Below are positions 52,032 through 60,539 of a stretch of DNA of 64,000 nucleotides, one piece after another. Positions within the stretch are counted from its first letter, which is position 1. Each line of letters opens with the position of its first letter. The notes under the pieces were generated by a model that was not told where the DNA came from, made no database searches, and saw only the letters and a program-made list of their open reading frames with translations. The DNA is from Modestobacter versicolor (GTDB lineage: Bacteria > Actinomycetota > Actinomycetes > Mycobacteriales > Geodermatophilaceae), in the NCBI RefSeq assembly GCF_014195485.1, contig NZ_JACIBU010000001.1, positions 620,001 through 684,000 on the forward strand, written 5' to 3'. The position numbers and the translations under genes were made by a program.

Positions 52032-52798
52032 CAGGCGGCGAAGGGGGCCAGCGCGACCCCCGCGGACGTCAGCGCCTCGCGCACCTGCCGGGCGATCTCC
52101 ACCGCGCCGGGGGTGTCGCCGTGCACGCAGATCGACCCGGGCCGCAGGGTCAGGTCGCCGCCCTCGACGTCCCGGATCGGCTCGCCGGCGGCCATCGCCA
52201 CGCACCGCGCGGCGATCTCGGCCGGGTCGTGCAGCACCGCGCCGGGCAGCCGCCGGGAGACCAGCGTGCCCTCGGGGGTGTAGGCGCGGTCGGCGAAGGC
52301 CTCGTGCACGACGGTGAGCCCGGCCTCGCCGGCCAGCCGGAGCCACGCCGAGCCCGGCAGCCCGAGCACCGGCAGCGTGCGGTCGTAGGCGACCACCGCG
52401 GCGACCACGGCGGCCGCCTGCTCCTCGTGGTGCACGATCGCGTTGTAGAGCGCGCCGTGCGGCTTCACGTAGCGCACCCGGTCGCCGGCGATCCGGGCGA
52501 AGGCCTCCAGCGCGCCGATCTGGTAGACGACGTCGGCGGTCAGCGACTCGGGCTCCACGTCGATGAACCGCCGACCGAAGCCGGGCAGGTCCCGGTAGCC
52601 CACCTGGGCGCCGATCGCGACACCGGACTGCACGGCCTGCGCGCACACCCGCCGCATGATCGTGGCGTCGGAGGCGTGGAAGCCGCAGGCGACGTTCGCG
52701 CTGGTGACCACGCCGAGCAGGGCGTCGTCGTCGCCGAGGGTCCACTGGCCGAAGCCCTCGCCGAGGTCGGAGTTCAGGTCCACGCGCACCTGGGTCAT
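52031..52798 (-). CDS. pxpA: 5-oxoprolinase subunit A (LamB/YcsF family)
   Basis: 255 residues. N-terminal [18 protein letters not shown], then [33 protein letters not shown] and [12 protein letters not shown] are all LamB/YcsF signatures. It probably binds and phosphorylates or activates 5-oxoproline in the complex. ATG 52798 follows the transporter gene stop by 14 nt. Confidence 0.94.
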   Translation of the reverse strand: MTQVRVDLNSDLGEGFGQWTLGDDDALLGVVTSANVACGFHASDATIMRRVCAQAVQSGVAIGAQVGYRDLPGFGRRFIDVEPESLTADVVYQIGALEAFARIAGDRVRYVKPHGALYNAIVHHEEQAAAVVAAVVAYDRTLPVLGLPGSAWLRLAGEAGLTVVHEAFADRAYTPEGTLVSRRLPGAVLHDPAEIAARCVAMAAGEPIRDVEGGDLTLRPGSICVHGDTPGAVEIARQVREALTSAGVALAPFAA

Positions 52799-52812
52799 GC
52801 CGACAGCCTCCC

Positions 52813-54066
52813 TCACGAGAAGAGCTCGATCACCGGGCGGACCGAGTTGACCGCCAGGTAGAGGGTCAGCAGCCAGGCGACCCAGCCGACGGCGAGCAGC
52901 CAGCGCGGGTAGCGGTACCCGCCCAGCAGGTCGGTGCGGCGGGTGGCGACCCACAGCAGTACGGCGATGCCGATCGGCAGCAGCAGGCCGTTGAAGGCGC
53001 CGGCGAAGACCAGCAGGGTGGTCGGGGCGGTGCCGATCACCAGGTAGGCGAGCGCGGTGACCGCGATGAACCCGACGACCAGCAGCGTGCGGGTGCGGTC
53101 GGAGGTCCTCGTCCGGGAGGTCACGAAGGAGACCGACGTGTAGGAGGCGCCGATGACGCTGGTGATCGCCGCCGCCCAGAGCACGATGCCGAACACCCGC
53201 AGGCCGACCTCGCCGGCGGCCTGCTCGAACGCCGAGGCCGCCTGGTTGTCCGGGTCCAGCGCAGCGCCGCCGGAGACGACGCCGAGGATGGCGAGGAACA
53301 GCACGACCCGCATCACCGCGGTGATCAGGATCCCGGTGATCGAGCCGCGGGTGATGTCCCGGACGTGCGCGGGGCCGGTGACGCCGGAGTCGAGCAGCCG
53401 GTGGGCGCCGGCGTAGACGATGTAGCCGCCGATCGTGCCGCCGACCAGCGTGGTGATCGCCAGGATCTCCACCTGCTCGGGCAGCACCACGTTCTTCAGC
53501 GCGTCGCCGACCGGAGGTCCGGAGGTGATCGCGATGTAGGTGGTCAGCGCGATCATCGCCAGCCCCAGGACGACGACGATCCGGTCGACCGCCACCCCGG
53601 CCTTCTTGCTGAGGAAGATGCCGATCGCGATCAGCGCCGAGAGCGCGCCGCCGAGCTTCGGGTCCAGGCCCAGCATCGCGTCCAGCCCCAGCCCGGAGCC
53701 GGCGACGTTGCCGATGTTGAACACCAGCCCGCCGACGACCAGGAAGCCGGCCATCACCCAGCCCAGCCCGGGGGCGACCAGGTTGCCCAGCTCCTGGGCG
53801 CGCCGGCCGCTGACCCCGATCACCCGCCAGACGTTCAGCTGCAGGGCGATGTCGACCAGGATCGAGATGACGATCGCGAAGGCGAAGGCCGCGCCCAGCT
53901 GCACGGTGAAGGTCGTGGTCTGGGTGATGAAGCCCGGGCCGATGGCCGAGGTGGCCATCAGGAACATGGCGCCGAGCAGGGTGGAGCGGGTGCTGCTGGC
54001 GAGCCGGCCGCCGGTGGGCGTGGGCTGCGCGGGGCTGGACGGCGGGCTGTCCGGAGTGGATGCCAT
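52813..54066 (-). CDS. NRAMP-like transporter of the pxp operon
   Basis: 417 residues with about 11 helices and the NRAMP-fold pattern: [45 protein letters not shown] and [24 protein letters not shown] metal motifs (DPGN and MPH) are absent, which fits the YcsG-like carriers found beside pxpABC rather than metal importers. It may import 5-oxoproline or a related organic acid. ATG 54066 is the first gene of the operon, divergent from a GntR regulator. Confidence 0.85.
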   Translation of the reverse strand: MASTPDSPPSSPAQPTPTGGRLASSTRSTLLGAMFLMATSAIGPGFITQTTTFTVQLGAAFAFAIVISILVDIALQLNVWRVIGVSGRRAQELGNLVAPGLGWVMAGFLVVGGLVFNIGNVAGSGLGLDAMLGLDPKLGGALSALIAIGIFLSKKAGVAVDRIVVVLGLAMIALTTYIAITSGPPVGDALKNVVLPEQVEILAITTLVGGTIGGYIVYAGAHRLLDSGVTGPAHVRDITRGSITGILITAVMRVVLFLAILGVVSGGAALDPDNQAASAFEQAAGEVGLRVFGIVLWAAAITSVIGASYTSVSFVTSRTRTSDRTRTLLVVGFIAVTALAYLVIGTAPTTLLVFAGAFNGLLLPIGIAVLLWVATRRTDLLGGYRYPRWLLAVGWVAWLLTLYLAVNSVRPVIELFS

Positions 54067-54148
54067 GGCTGCTCCCGGTTCGGTCAGGCGGCTGTACCCG
54101 CATCGGTGCGGATCAGTGCAGGCGCCTCAGACCGCTGAACCTAGAGAG

Positions 54149-54159
54149 TTGTTCAACAA
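54149..54159. promoter_or_regulatory. TTGTT-C-AACAA palindrome between divergent operons
   Basis: A perfect 5+1+5 palindrome lies 82 bp before the transporter start and 66 bp before the GntR start, within the only AT-rich stretch of the area. FCD-type GntR regulators bind such short symmetric sites. Candidate operator controlling both directions. Confidence 0.5.
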
Positions 54160-54225
54160 TCCTTCAAGGGGATGCGACCACAATTAACTGTTCCGACACA
54201 TGCTGCGGCGGGGCAGGATGGCGCC

Positions 54226-54933
54226 ATGACCTCCGCCCCGGACGCACCCTGGCTGCGCACGGTCGCCGACGAGGTGCGCTCCTTCGACCGCTCCAGCACC
54301 GCCGAGCGGGTCGCCGAGCTGCTCCGCCACCGGGTCATCGAGGGTGACCTGCCGCCGGGCACCCGGCTGTCGGAGGAGCAGCTGGTCGAGGTGCTTCGGG
54401 TCTCCCGCAACACCCTGCGCGAGGCGTTCCGGCTGCTGACCCACGAGGGCCTGCTGGTGCACCACCTGCACCGCGGCGTCTTCGTGCCCGAGCTGGACGA
54501 GGACGACCTGGTCGACCTCTACCGGCTGCGGCGGACCATCGAGTGTGACGTGGTCCGCCGGTTGCAGCGACTGGAACCAGCGCGCCTCCGACCGCTGCAC
54601 GACGACGTCGCCGCAGGTGAGGACGCCGCCCGGCGCGGCGACTGGCCGGCGGTGGGCACCGCGAACATGCGCTTCCACCAGCACCTGGTGGCGCTCGCCG
54701 GCAGCCGGCGGCTCGACGAGACCGCGGCCCGGCTGCTCGCCGAGCTGCGGCTGGCCTTCTCCGCCGTCGCCGAGCCCCGGCGGCTGTACGAGCCCTACGT
54801 GAGCCGCAACCGGGGGCTCCTCGACCTGCTCGTCGCCGGAGAGTGCGAGCGGGCGGCCAAGGAGCTCGAGGACTACCTGCACGACTCGGAGGCCGAGCTG
54901 CTGGCCGCCCACCGCGAACGCCCCAGGAGCTGA
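54226..54933 (+). CDS. GntR-family regulator with FCD domain
   Basis: 235 residues. Winged HTH (about 20-85: [46 protein letters not shown]) and a helical FCD effector domain with the metal-binding pattern ([30 protein letters not shown]). It should repress the divergent 5-oxoproline operon and respond to its substrate. ATG 54226 is favoured over an upstream in-frame start near 54172. The DUF1445 gene follows 2 nt later. Confidence 0.9.
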   Translation: MTSAPDAPWLRTVADEVRSFDRSSTAERVAELLRHRVIEGDLPPGTRLSEEQLVEVLRVSRNTLREAFRLLTHEGLLVHHLHRGVFVPELDEDDLVDLYRLRRTIECDVVRRLQRLEPARLRPLHDDVAAGEDAARRGDWPAVGTANMRFHQHLVALAGSRRLDETAARLLAELRLAFSAVAEPRRLYEPYVSRNRGLLDLLVAGECERAAKELEDYLHDSEAELLAAHRERPRS

Positions 54934-54935
54934 CC

Positions 54936-55733
54936 GTGACCACGATCGTCCCCGCCGCCGCCGCCGCCGACCCCGCCACCGCCCGGGGCCGGTTCCGCGC
55001 CGGGGTGGCGGTGCCGTCGTCGGGCTGGGCCCCCGGGCACACCCAGGCCAACCTCGTGGTCCTGCCGCGGGACTGGGCCTGGGACATGCTGCTGTTCGGG
55101 CAACGGAACCCGCAGCCGGTGCCGCTGCTGGACGTCACCGACCCCGGCGCCGTGGGCACCGTGCTCGCGGCCGGTGCCGACCTGCGCACCGACCTGCCGC
55201 GGTACCGGGTCTGGCGCGACGGCGAGCTCGTCGACGAGCCGACCGACGTCGCCGCCCTCTGGACCGACGACCTGGTCGCCTTCCTGATCGGCTGCAGCTT
55301 CAGCTTCGAGACCGCGCTGCTGGACGCCGGGGTGCCGGTGCGCAACATCGAGCAGGGCCGGAACGTGTCGATGTACCGCACCGACCGCGCCTGCCGCCCG
55401 GCCGGCCGGCTGTCCGGGCCGCTGGTGGTGTCGATGCGGCCGGTGCCGGCCGCGCTGGTGGCCACCGCCGTCCAGGTGACCGCCCGGATGCCGCAGGTGC
55501 ACGGGGCGCCGGTGCACGTCGGCTCACCGGCGGACCTGGGCATCGCCGACCTGGACCGGCCCGACTTCGGCGACCCCGTGGAGCTCGCCCCCGGGGACGT
55601 GCCGGTGTTCTGGGCCTGCGGGGTCACGCCGCAGGCGGCGCTGATGGCCTCCCGGCCGCCGTTCGCGATCACCCACGCGCCGGGGCACATGTTCGTCACC
55701 GACGTGCCCGACGCCGCCTACCGGCAGCTCTGA
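54936..55733 (+). CDS. DUF1445 protein (YcsI/putative hydro-lyase)
   Basis: 265 residues. Family marks are [55 protein letters not shown] and [17 protein letters not shown]1445 proteins, related to D-glutamate cyclase, are common in pxp clusters, so a role next to 5-oxoproline metabolism is likely. AGGAG lies 7 nt before GTG 54936. Forms an operon with the GntR gene. Confidence 0.9.
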   Translation: MTTIVPAAAAADPATARGRFRAGVAVPSSGWAPGHTQANLVVLPRDWAWDMLLFGQRNPQPVPLLDVTDPGAVGTVLAAGADLRTDLPRYRVWRDGELVDEPTDVAALWTDDLVAFLIGCSFSFETALLDAGVPVRNIEQGRNVSMYRTDRACRPAGRLSGPLVVSMRPVPAALVATAVQVTARMPQVHGAPVHVGSPADLGIADLDRPDFGDPVELAPGDVPVFWACGVTPQAALMASRPPFAITHAPGHMFVTDVPDAAYRQL

Positions 55734-55743
55734 GCCCCGGCGG

Positions 55744-56763
55744 TCAGCCGCCACCGGTGGCGACCGCGAAGCAGCCCTCCACGGCCGCTTCCCGCTCGGC
55801 CTGCTCCGCGCTGCTCAGCCGGCCGGTGCTGGAGTCGGTCCAGGAGGCGCCGCCGCTGCCGTCGAGCTCGACGTCGATGCCCAGGGCGGCCATGCACGGC
55901 GTGAGGACGGCGGGGTCCGGCATGCCCGTCCCGTACACCAGCGTGGACACCGGGTGGCCGGTCCGCAGCAGGTCGAGGTCGATCCGGTGCCCGTCGCGCA
56001 CCAGCAGGACCTGCCCGGCGTCCCAGGTGATCGGGGTGGTCACGGTGCCCAGCGGCACGCCGTCCACCACGGGCAGCGGGGCGAACTGCCGGGCCAGGGT
56101 GCCGTCGGGCATCCGGTCGAGGCTGGGGGAGTACTCGGCCCCGTCGCCGGGCCGCCCCAGCACCACCAGCGGGCCGCGGGGCGCCGACATGTCGACCAGC
56201 GCGAGCACGTGACCCCGGACGATCCGCTCCGGCGGGAGCGCCAGCTCGAGCTCGTCGGGGTCGGCGCCCGCCGGTCCGCGGAACCAGGCGTACATCCACT
56301 GCACCCCGGACCTGCCGAGGACGACGGCCCACCGGTGCCCGCCAGGGACGTCGGCGGCGTAGACCACCCGGCGGCTGCCCGGGTCGGTGCTCCACGCCTG
56401 GCCGTTGATCACCGTCTCCGACCAGTCCAGGGCAGCCACGCCCGCCAGGAACTCCTCGTCGCCGGCGAGGGAGCCCCGGGGCGGCAGCTCGTAGGCGTCG
56501 GGGACGGTGCGGGCGGCCAGGACGGCGGCCGGCGTGCGGGTGTCGGCGACGAGCGAGGGAGCGGGGGACTCCGGCCGGGTGAGCAGGGCGGTGCTGGCGA
56601 CCACGACGACGGCCACCGCGGCGACCGTCCGGCCCAGGGCACGCCGGCGGCGGGTCCGGTCGTGGAAGGCCGCCCGCTCGGCCGTCGAAGGGCCGCCCGG
56701 TGGCCCGGCGAGGGTGGCGAGCTCGCGCAGCCGCTCGGCGACGCGCTCCTCGGTGGGGGTCAC
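55744..56763 (-). CDS. Membrane-anchored protein paired with a sigma-like factor
   Basis: 339 residues. A cytoplasmic N-terminus (MTPTEERVAERLRELATLAG to about residue 43) is followed by one membrane helix (TVAAVAVVVVASTALL) and a large extracytoplasmic domain of beta-rich character (WSETVINGQAWSTDPGSRRVVYAADVPGG; ALVDMSAPRGPLVVLG) with two cysteines near the C-terminus. No family is recognised. The gene order sigma-like then membrane protein, with a 4-nt overlap, recalls ECF-sigma/anti-sigma pairs, but no zinc-binding HxxxCxxC motif is seen in the short cytoplasmic part. Confidence 0.65.
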   Translation of the reverse strand: MTPTEERVAERLRELATLAGPPGGPSTAERAAFHDRTRRRRALGRTVAAVAVVVVASTALLTRPESPAPSLVADTRTPAAVLAARTVPDAYELPPRGSLAGDEEFLAGVAALDWSETVINGQAWSTDPGSRRVVYAADVPGGHRWAVVLGRSGVQWMYAWFRGPAGADPDELELALPPERIVRGHVLALVDMSAPRGPLVVLGRPGDGAEYSPSLDRMPDGTLARQFAPLPVVDGVPLGTVTTPITWDAGQVLLVRDGHRIDLDLLRTGHPVSTLVYGTGMPDPAVLTPCMAALGIDVELDGSGGASWTDSSTGRLSSAEQAEREAAVEGCFAVATGGG

Positions 56764-57302
56764 CGGGGCCGCCGGTAGATGGCGTACGGGTCGTCGTCCG
56801 CGGGGTCGTCGGGTGGATCGACGGCCGGAGCCGGTGCGGCGACGGGTGGCGGCTCCGCCGCCGGCAGCAGCGGCTCGAGGGTGTGCAGCGCGGTCTGCAG
56901 GTCGGCGACCGCGGTGGCCGGGTCACAGCCGAGCAGGTCCGCGGTGGCGGTGGCGTCGAGGCCGTCGTGCAGTTGCAGCACCGCGGCGGCCCGGGTGCGC
57001 GGCGCCAGTCGGTGCAGTGCCTGCAACCAGCGGTGGTCGACGGGGGAGGGGCCCGGTCCGCCGGCGTCCTCGACCTGCTGCGGGGCGCCCGGCTGCAGCG
57101 CAGCGGCCACCAGCGACCGGCGCGCCTCCTCGGTCGCGGCCTGCACCGAGCCCAGTCGGCGCCAGCGGCGGTGCACCTGCGCCAGGGCGGTCAGCACCAG
57201 GGCCTCGGCGTCCCGCCGGGAGCCGGTGAGGAGGAAGGCGGTGCCGAGCAGCTCCGGCTCGGCCACGGCGACGAACGCCGGGAACCCGTCGGCACGGTCC
57301 AC
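56760..57302 (-). CDS. Degenerate ECF-sigma-like protein
   Basis: 180 residues. The start (FPAFVAVAEPELLGTAFLLTGSRRDAEALVLTALAQVHRRW) matches region 2 of SigE-family ECF factors. Residues 95-140 (LHRLAPRTRAAAVLQLHDGLDATATADLLGCDPATAVADLQTALHTL) match region 4. Several basic and aromatic residues expected in the DNA-contacting helices are replaced, and the tail is proline-rich. It may be a decayed sigma factor or a regulator with a changed role. GTG 57302 has GGAGG about 10 nt upstream. Confidence 0.65.
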   Translation of the reverse strand: MDRADGFPAFVAVAEPELLGTAFLLTGSRRDAEALVLTALAQVHRRWRRLGSVQAATEEARRSLVAAALQPGAPQQVEDAGGPGPSPVDHRWLQALHRLAPRTRAAAVLQLHDGLDATATADLLGCDPATAVADLQTALHTLEPLLPAAEPPPVAAPAPAVDPPDDPADDDPYAIYRRPR

Positions 57303-57427
57303 CCCGCTCGCCTCCTCGCCCCGGTGCGTCGTGGCCCGCAGTCTCGCGCGGTCGGTGGCCGTCGCGCACCATCCGGCACGATCTCGTTCCGGTCACGGCT
57401 CCGTCCGGGCGGGCAGGATGTCCGCTG

Positions 57428-58201
57428 ATGACCGTCGACCACCCGGACCTGCCGCAGGTCGTCACCCGGCTGCGCGCCGCCGGGTGCGTCTTCGCCGAGG
57501 ACGAGGCGGCGCTGCTGCTGGCGGCGGGAGCCGACGGCGGCGACCTCGACGCGCTGGTCACCCGGCGGGTCGAGGGCGAGCCGCTGGAGCAGGTGCTCGG
57601 CTGGGCTGAGTTCTGCGGCATCCGGTTCGCCGTCGAGCCCGGGGTGTTCGTGCCCCGGCAGCGCACCCGGCTGCTGGTGCGCGAGGCCGTGGCGCTCACC
57701 TCGCCGGGCGACGTCGTCGTGGACCTGTGCTGCGGCACCGGCGCGGTGGGCGTGGCCGTCGCGGCGGCGGCGGGCCCGGTCGAGCTGCACGCGGCGGACG
57801 TCGACCCGGCGGCGGTGCGCTGCGCGCGGCGGAACGTGACCGGCGCGGTGCACCTCGGTGACCTGTTCGACGCCCTCCCGGCGGGCCTGCGCGGCCGGGT
57901 GGACGTGCTGGTGGCGAACGCGCCCTACGTGCCCACCGAGGCGATCGCGCTGATGCCGCCGGAGGCCCGCGACCACGAGGCCCGGGCGGCGCTGGACGGC
58001 GGCGCGGACGGGCTGGACGTGCAGCGCCGGGTGGCCGCCGGAGCGCCGGCATGGCTGGCGCCCGGCGGCGCGCTGCTGATCGAGACGAGCGGCCGGCAGG
58101 CAGCGGGGACGCTGGCTGCCGTCACCCGCGCGGGCCTGGCCGGCCGGGTCGTCGTGGACGAGGAGCTGGCCGGCACGGTCGTCGTCGCCGTCCGGGCCTG
58201 A
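57428..58201 (+). CDS. HemK/PrmC-like methyltransferase
   Basis: 257 residues. The helical N-terminal domain is followed by the SAM-binding fold: VVVDLCCGTGAVGVAVA, HAADVDPAAVRCARRN and the substrate-loop motif NAPYVPT at residues 164-170. Standard PrmC has NPPY; here the first Pro is Ala. Probably a protein-glutamine or small-molecule N-methyltransferase related to release-factor methyltransferase, and not the housekeeping copy. ATG 57428; a strong hairpin follows. Confidence 0.82.
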   Translation: MTVDHPDLPQVVTRLRAAGCVFAEDEAALLLAAGADGGDLDALVTRRVEGEPLEQVLGWAEFCGIRFAVEPGVFVPRQRTRLLVREAVALTSPGDVVVDLCCGTGAVGVAVAAAAGPVELHAADVDPAAVRCARRNVTGAVHLGDLFDALPAGLRGRVDVLVANAPYVPTEAIALMPPEARDHEARAALDGGADGLDVQRRVAAGAPAWLAPGGALLIETSGRQAAGTLAAVTRAGLAGRVVVDEELAGTVVVAVRA

Positions 58202-58203
58202 GA

Positions 58204-58243
58204 CGACGAACGGCCCCCCGGGTGGTGGAGGGGCCGTTCGTCG
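58204..58243. terminator. Hairpin between convergent methyltransferase and CitE-like genes
   Basis: Arms 58204-58217 and 58230-58243 pair perfectly over 14 bp around a 12-nt loop, 3 nt after the methyltransferase stop and 7 nt before the CitE-like stop. Serves both directions. Confidence 0.8.
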
Positions 58244-58250
58244 GTGGGTG

Positions 58251-59087
58251 TCAGCTGGGCTGGACGCCGAAGGCGGTGGCGAGCTTCTCGATCTTGCGGG
58301 CCCGGCCGAGCCGGGGCAGGTCGCTGCCGTCGCGGATGACCTGTCCCCGTGCCTCGAAGTCAGCGAGGAAGTCCCGGGCCCAGGCCACGTCCGACGGTGC
58401 CGGGCTGATGACCTCGTTGATCACCGGCAGCTGGTCCATGTCCAGGCAGAGCTTCCCGGTGAGGCCGAGCGACACGGTGAGCGCCGACTGCTCGCGGAGC
58501 ACCGGGTGGCTGGAGCTCACCGTCGGGCCGTCGATCGGACCGGGCAGGCCGCCGACCCGGCTGGCGACCACCAGGCGGGACCGCGGGTAGGCCATCGCCA
58601 GGTCGTCGGCGCTGGTGCCGGTGTCGCGGCGGTAGTCGCCGCTGCCGAAGGCGAGCCGGAAGGCGCCGCGGGCCTTGGCGATGTGCACGGCTTCCTCGAT
58701 GCCGAGCGCCGACTCGACCAGCGCGAGCACCGGGGTGCCGCCGCCGAGCCGGTCGAAGGTCTCGGTGACGTGCTCGGCGGCCTCGGTCTTGGCGAGCATG
58801 ACGCCGGCCAGGCCGGGCTGGCCCTTGAGCTCGTCGACGTCGCCGGACCAGAACTCGGTGGAGCGGTCGTTGATCCGCACCCAGGCGCGCTTCTCGCCGG
58901 ACGACAGGTACTGCACGACGTCCGCGCGGGCGGCCGGCTTGCGCGCCGGGTCGACCGCGTCCTCGATGTCGAGCACGATCTGGTCGGCGCGGGAGTCGTG
59001 TGCGCTGTCGAACAGCTCGGTGCGGGCGCCGTTCACCAGCAGCCACGATCGGGCGATCCCGGGGTCTACGTTCCGTCCTCTGTGCAC
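58251..59087 (-). CDS. HpcH/CitE-family CoA-ester lyase
   Basis: 278 residues. CitE signatures are RSWLLVNGARTELFDSA, ADQIVLDIEDAVDP, VRINDRSTEFWSGDVDEL, PVLALVESALGIEEAVHIAKA (metal Glu) and LAFGSGDYRRDTG (metal Asp). Members cleave citryl-, malyl- or citramalyl-CoA, or act as malyl-CoA thioesterases. The GTG start at 59087 gives the family N-terminus. No citrate-lyase partner genes are present, so a stand-alone malyl/citramalyl-CoA function is more likely. Confidence 0.88.
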   Translation of the reverse strand: MHRGRNVDPGIARSWLLVNGARTELFDSAHDSRADQIVLDIEDAVDPARKPAARADVVQYLSSGEKRAWVRINDRSTEFWSGDVDELKGQPGLAGVMLAKTEAAEHVTETFDRLGGGTPVLALVESALGIEEAVHIAKARGAFRLAFGSGDYRRDTGTSADDLAMAYPRSRLVVASRVGGLPGPIDGPTVSSSHPVLREQSALTVSLGLTGKLCLDMDQLPVINEVISPAPSDVAWARDFLADFEARGQVIRDGSDLPRLGRARKIEKLATAFGVQPS

Positions 59088-59130
59088 CCGGCCATTCTGC
59101 GGGCCGGGCCGGGCCGGGTGCCGCGCGGGG

Positions 59131-59730
59131 TCAGGCGGCTGAGCTGCGCAGCCGGTCGAGCAGGCCGACGTGCCAGTCGACGTCGACCCGCCGGCCGCTG
59201 GAACCGCGCGGGCGCACCAGGTCGAACCTGACCAGCTCGGGATCGCGGCCCGGCGTGCGCGAGTCGGCCCACAGCAGCGCCAGGTGCTCTCGGCGGCCCG
59301 GGTCGCCCGGGACGGTGTCCAGCGCGAGCTGGAGGCGCAGCTGGGCGGTGGGCGCCTGCGCGTAGAAGTCACGCAGACCCTGGGTCTCGGCGGCGGGCAG
59401 CTCGCCGTCGTCGGAGTGCCAGACCCGCAGCACCTCGGTGGGGGTGCGCAGGATGAGCCCGCTCATCGGCAGGCCGAGGTTCTCGTTGGCCGGCTCGAGC
59501 AGCTCCAGCTGGGTGCCGAAGGGGTGGTCGTGGTGCTCCGCGTAGGGCCGCAGCCGCTCCATCGCCTCGCGGCGGACCAGCTGGTGGTCCAGGTGCCGGT
59601 CGGCGCCGGGCTGCCAGTCGTGCTCGGCGTGGATCGCCCGGCTGACGGCGAGGCCGCGGACGAGGGCGTCGCGGACCTCGACGAGCAGCGGGTGCAGCCG
59701 TCGCACGACGGCGTCCGAGGGGTGCTCCAC
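59131..59730 (-). CDS. Protein of unknown function
   Basis: 199 residues from GTG 59730 (VEHPSDAVVRRLHPLLVEVRDALVRGLA). No signal peptide or membrane helix. There is a histidine-rich, possibly metal-binding section, YAEHHDHPFGTQLELLEPANENLGLPMSG, and conserved-looking VLRVWHSDDGELPAAET. I do not recognise the family. It lies 43 nt upstream of the CitE-like gene on the same strand and may be cotranscribed; the SDR gene is divergent. Confidence 0.6.
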   Translation of the reverse strand: MEHPSDAVVRRLHPLLVEVRDALVRGLAVSRAIHAEHDWQPGADRHLDHQLVRREAMERLRPYAEHHDHPFGTQLELLEPANENLGLPMSGLILRTPTEVLRVWHSDDGELPAAETQGLRDFYAQAPTAQLRLQLALDTVPGDPGRREHLALLWADSRTPGRDPELVRFDLVRPRGSSGRRVDVDWHVGLLDRLRSSAA

Positions 59731-59783
59731 GCCGCTGAGTCTGCCGGGCGGGTGTGACAGTCGGCGCGGGGGAGGATGCCGGG

Positions 59784-60539
59784 GTGCCCCCCTCACCCCG
59801 CCCGCTCACCCTGGTCACCGGCGGCAGCCGCGGCATCGGCGCCGCCACCGCCCTCCACCTCGCCGGGCTGGGGCACGACGTGGTCGTCGGCCACCGGACC
59901 GGGCGGGACGAGGCCGCCGCCGTCGTCACCGCCGCGCAGGCGCGTGGGGTGCGGGCGGTCGCCGTCCAGGCCGACGTGACCGACCCCGCCGAGGTCGACG
60001 CGCTGTTCGCCGCAGCCGGCGAGCTGGGCCCGGTCACCGGGCTGGTGGCCAACGCCGGGCTGACCGCGCACCTGGGCGACCTGGCCGACACCCCGGTCGA
60101 CGTCGTCCGGCAGGTGGTCGACGTGAACCTGCTCGGCGTCGTCTGGTGCGTCCGGCGGGCGGCGCAGGTGATGTCCCGGAGCCGCGGCGGGGCCGGTGGC
60201 GCGATCGTCGCCGTCTCCTCCAGCGCGGCGACGCTGGGCTCGGCGCACGAGTACGTGCACTACGCGGCGGCCAAGGCGGGGGTGGACGCGCTCGTCGTCG
60301 GGCTGGCCAAGGAGCTCGCCGGCGAGGGGGTGCGGGTCAACGCCGTGGCGCCCGGGCTGGTGCGCACCGGCATCCACGCCGGCGCGGGCGACGCCGGGCG
60401 GCTGGACCGGGTCACCGGCCGGGTGCCGATGGGCCGGCCGGGGGAGCCGGACGAGATCGCCCCGGCCATCGCCTGGCTGCTCGGCCCCGAGGCGGGTTAC
60501 TGCACCGGCGCCGTCCTGCGCGTCGCGGGCGGGCTCTGA
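59784..60539 (+). CDS. SDR-family oxidoreductase
   Basis: 251-residue classical SDR: LVTGGSRGIGAATALHLA, VVGHRTGRDEAAA, VANAGLTA, catalytic VSSSAATLGS with YAAAK, and the C-terminus GYCTGAVLRVAGGL. GTG 59784 has GGAGG about 8 nt upstream. The last 43 nt overlap the end of the convergent arginase-family gene, so both C-termini are coded on opposite strands of the same DNA. Substrate unknown. Confidence 0.9.
   Translation: MPPSPRPLTLVTGGSRGIGAATALHLAGLGHDVVVGHRTGRDEAAAVVTAAQARGVRAVAVQADVTDPAEVDALFAAAGELGPVTGLVANAGLTAHLGDLADTPVDVVRQVVDVNLLGVVWCVRRAAQVMSRSRGGAGGAIVAVSSSAATLGSAHEYVHYAAAKAGVDALVVGLAKELAGEGVRVNAVAPGLVRTGIHAGAGDAGRLDRVTGRVPMGRPGEPDEIAPAIAWLLGPEAGYCTGAVLRVAGGL

Noticed and set aside
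52813..54066. Manganese/iron NRAMP importer
   Set aside because: The fold fits, but the DPGN and MPH metal motifs are missing and the gene sits in a 5-oxoprolinase operon, so a metal-uptake role is not claimed.
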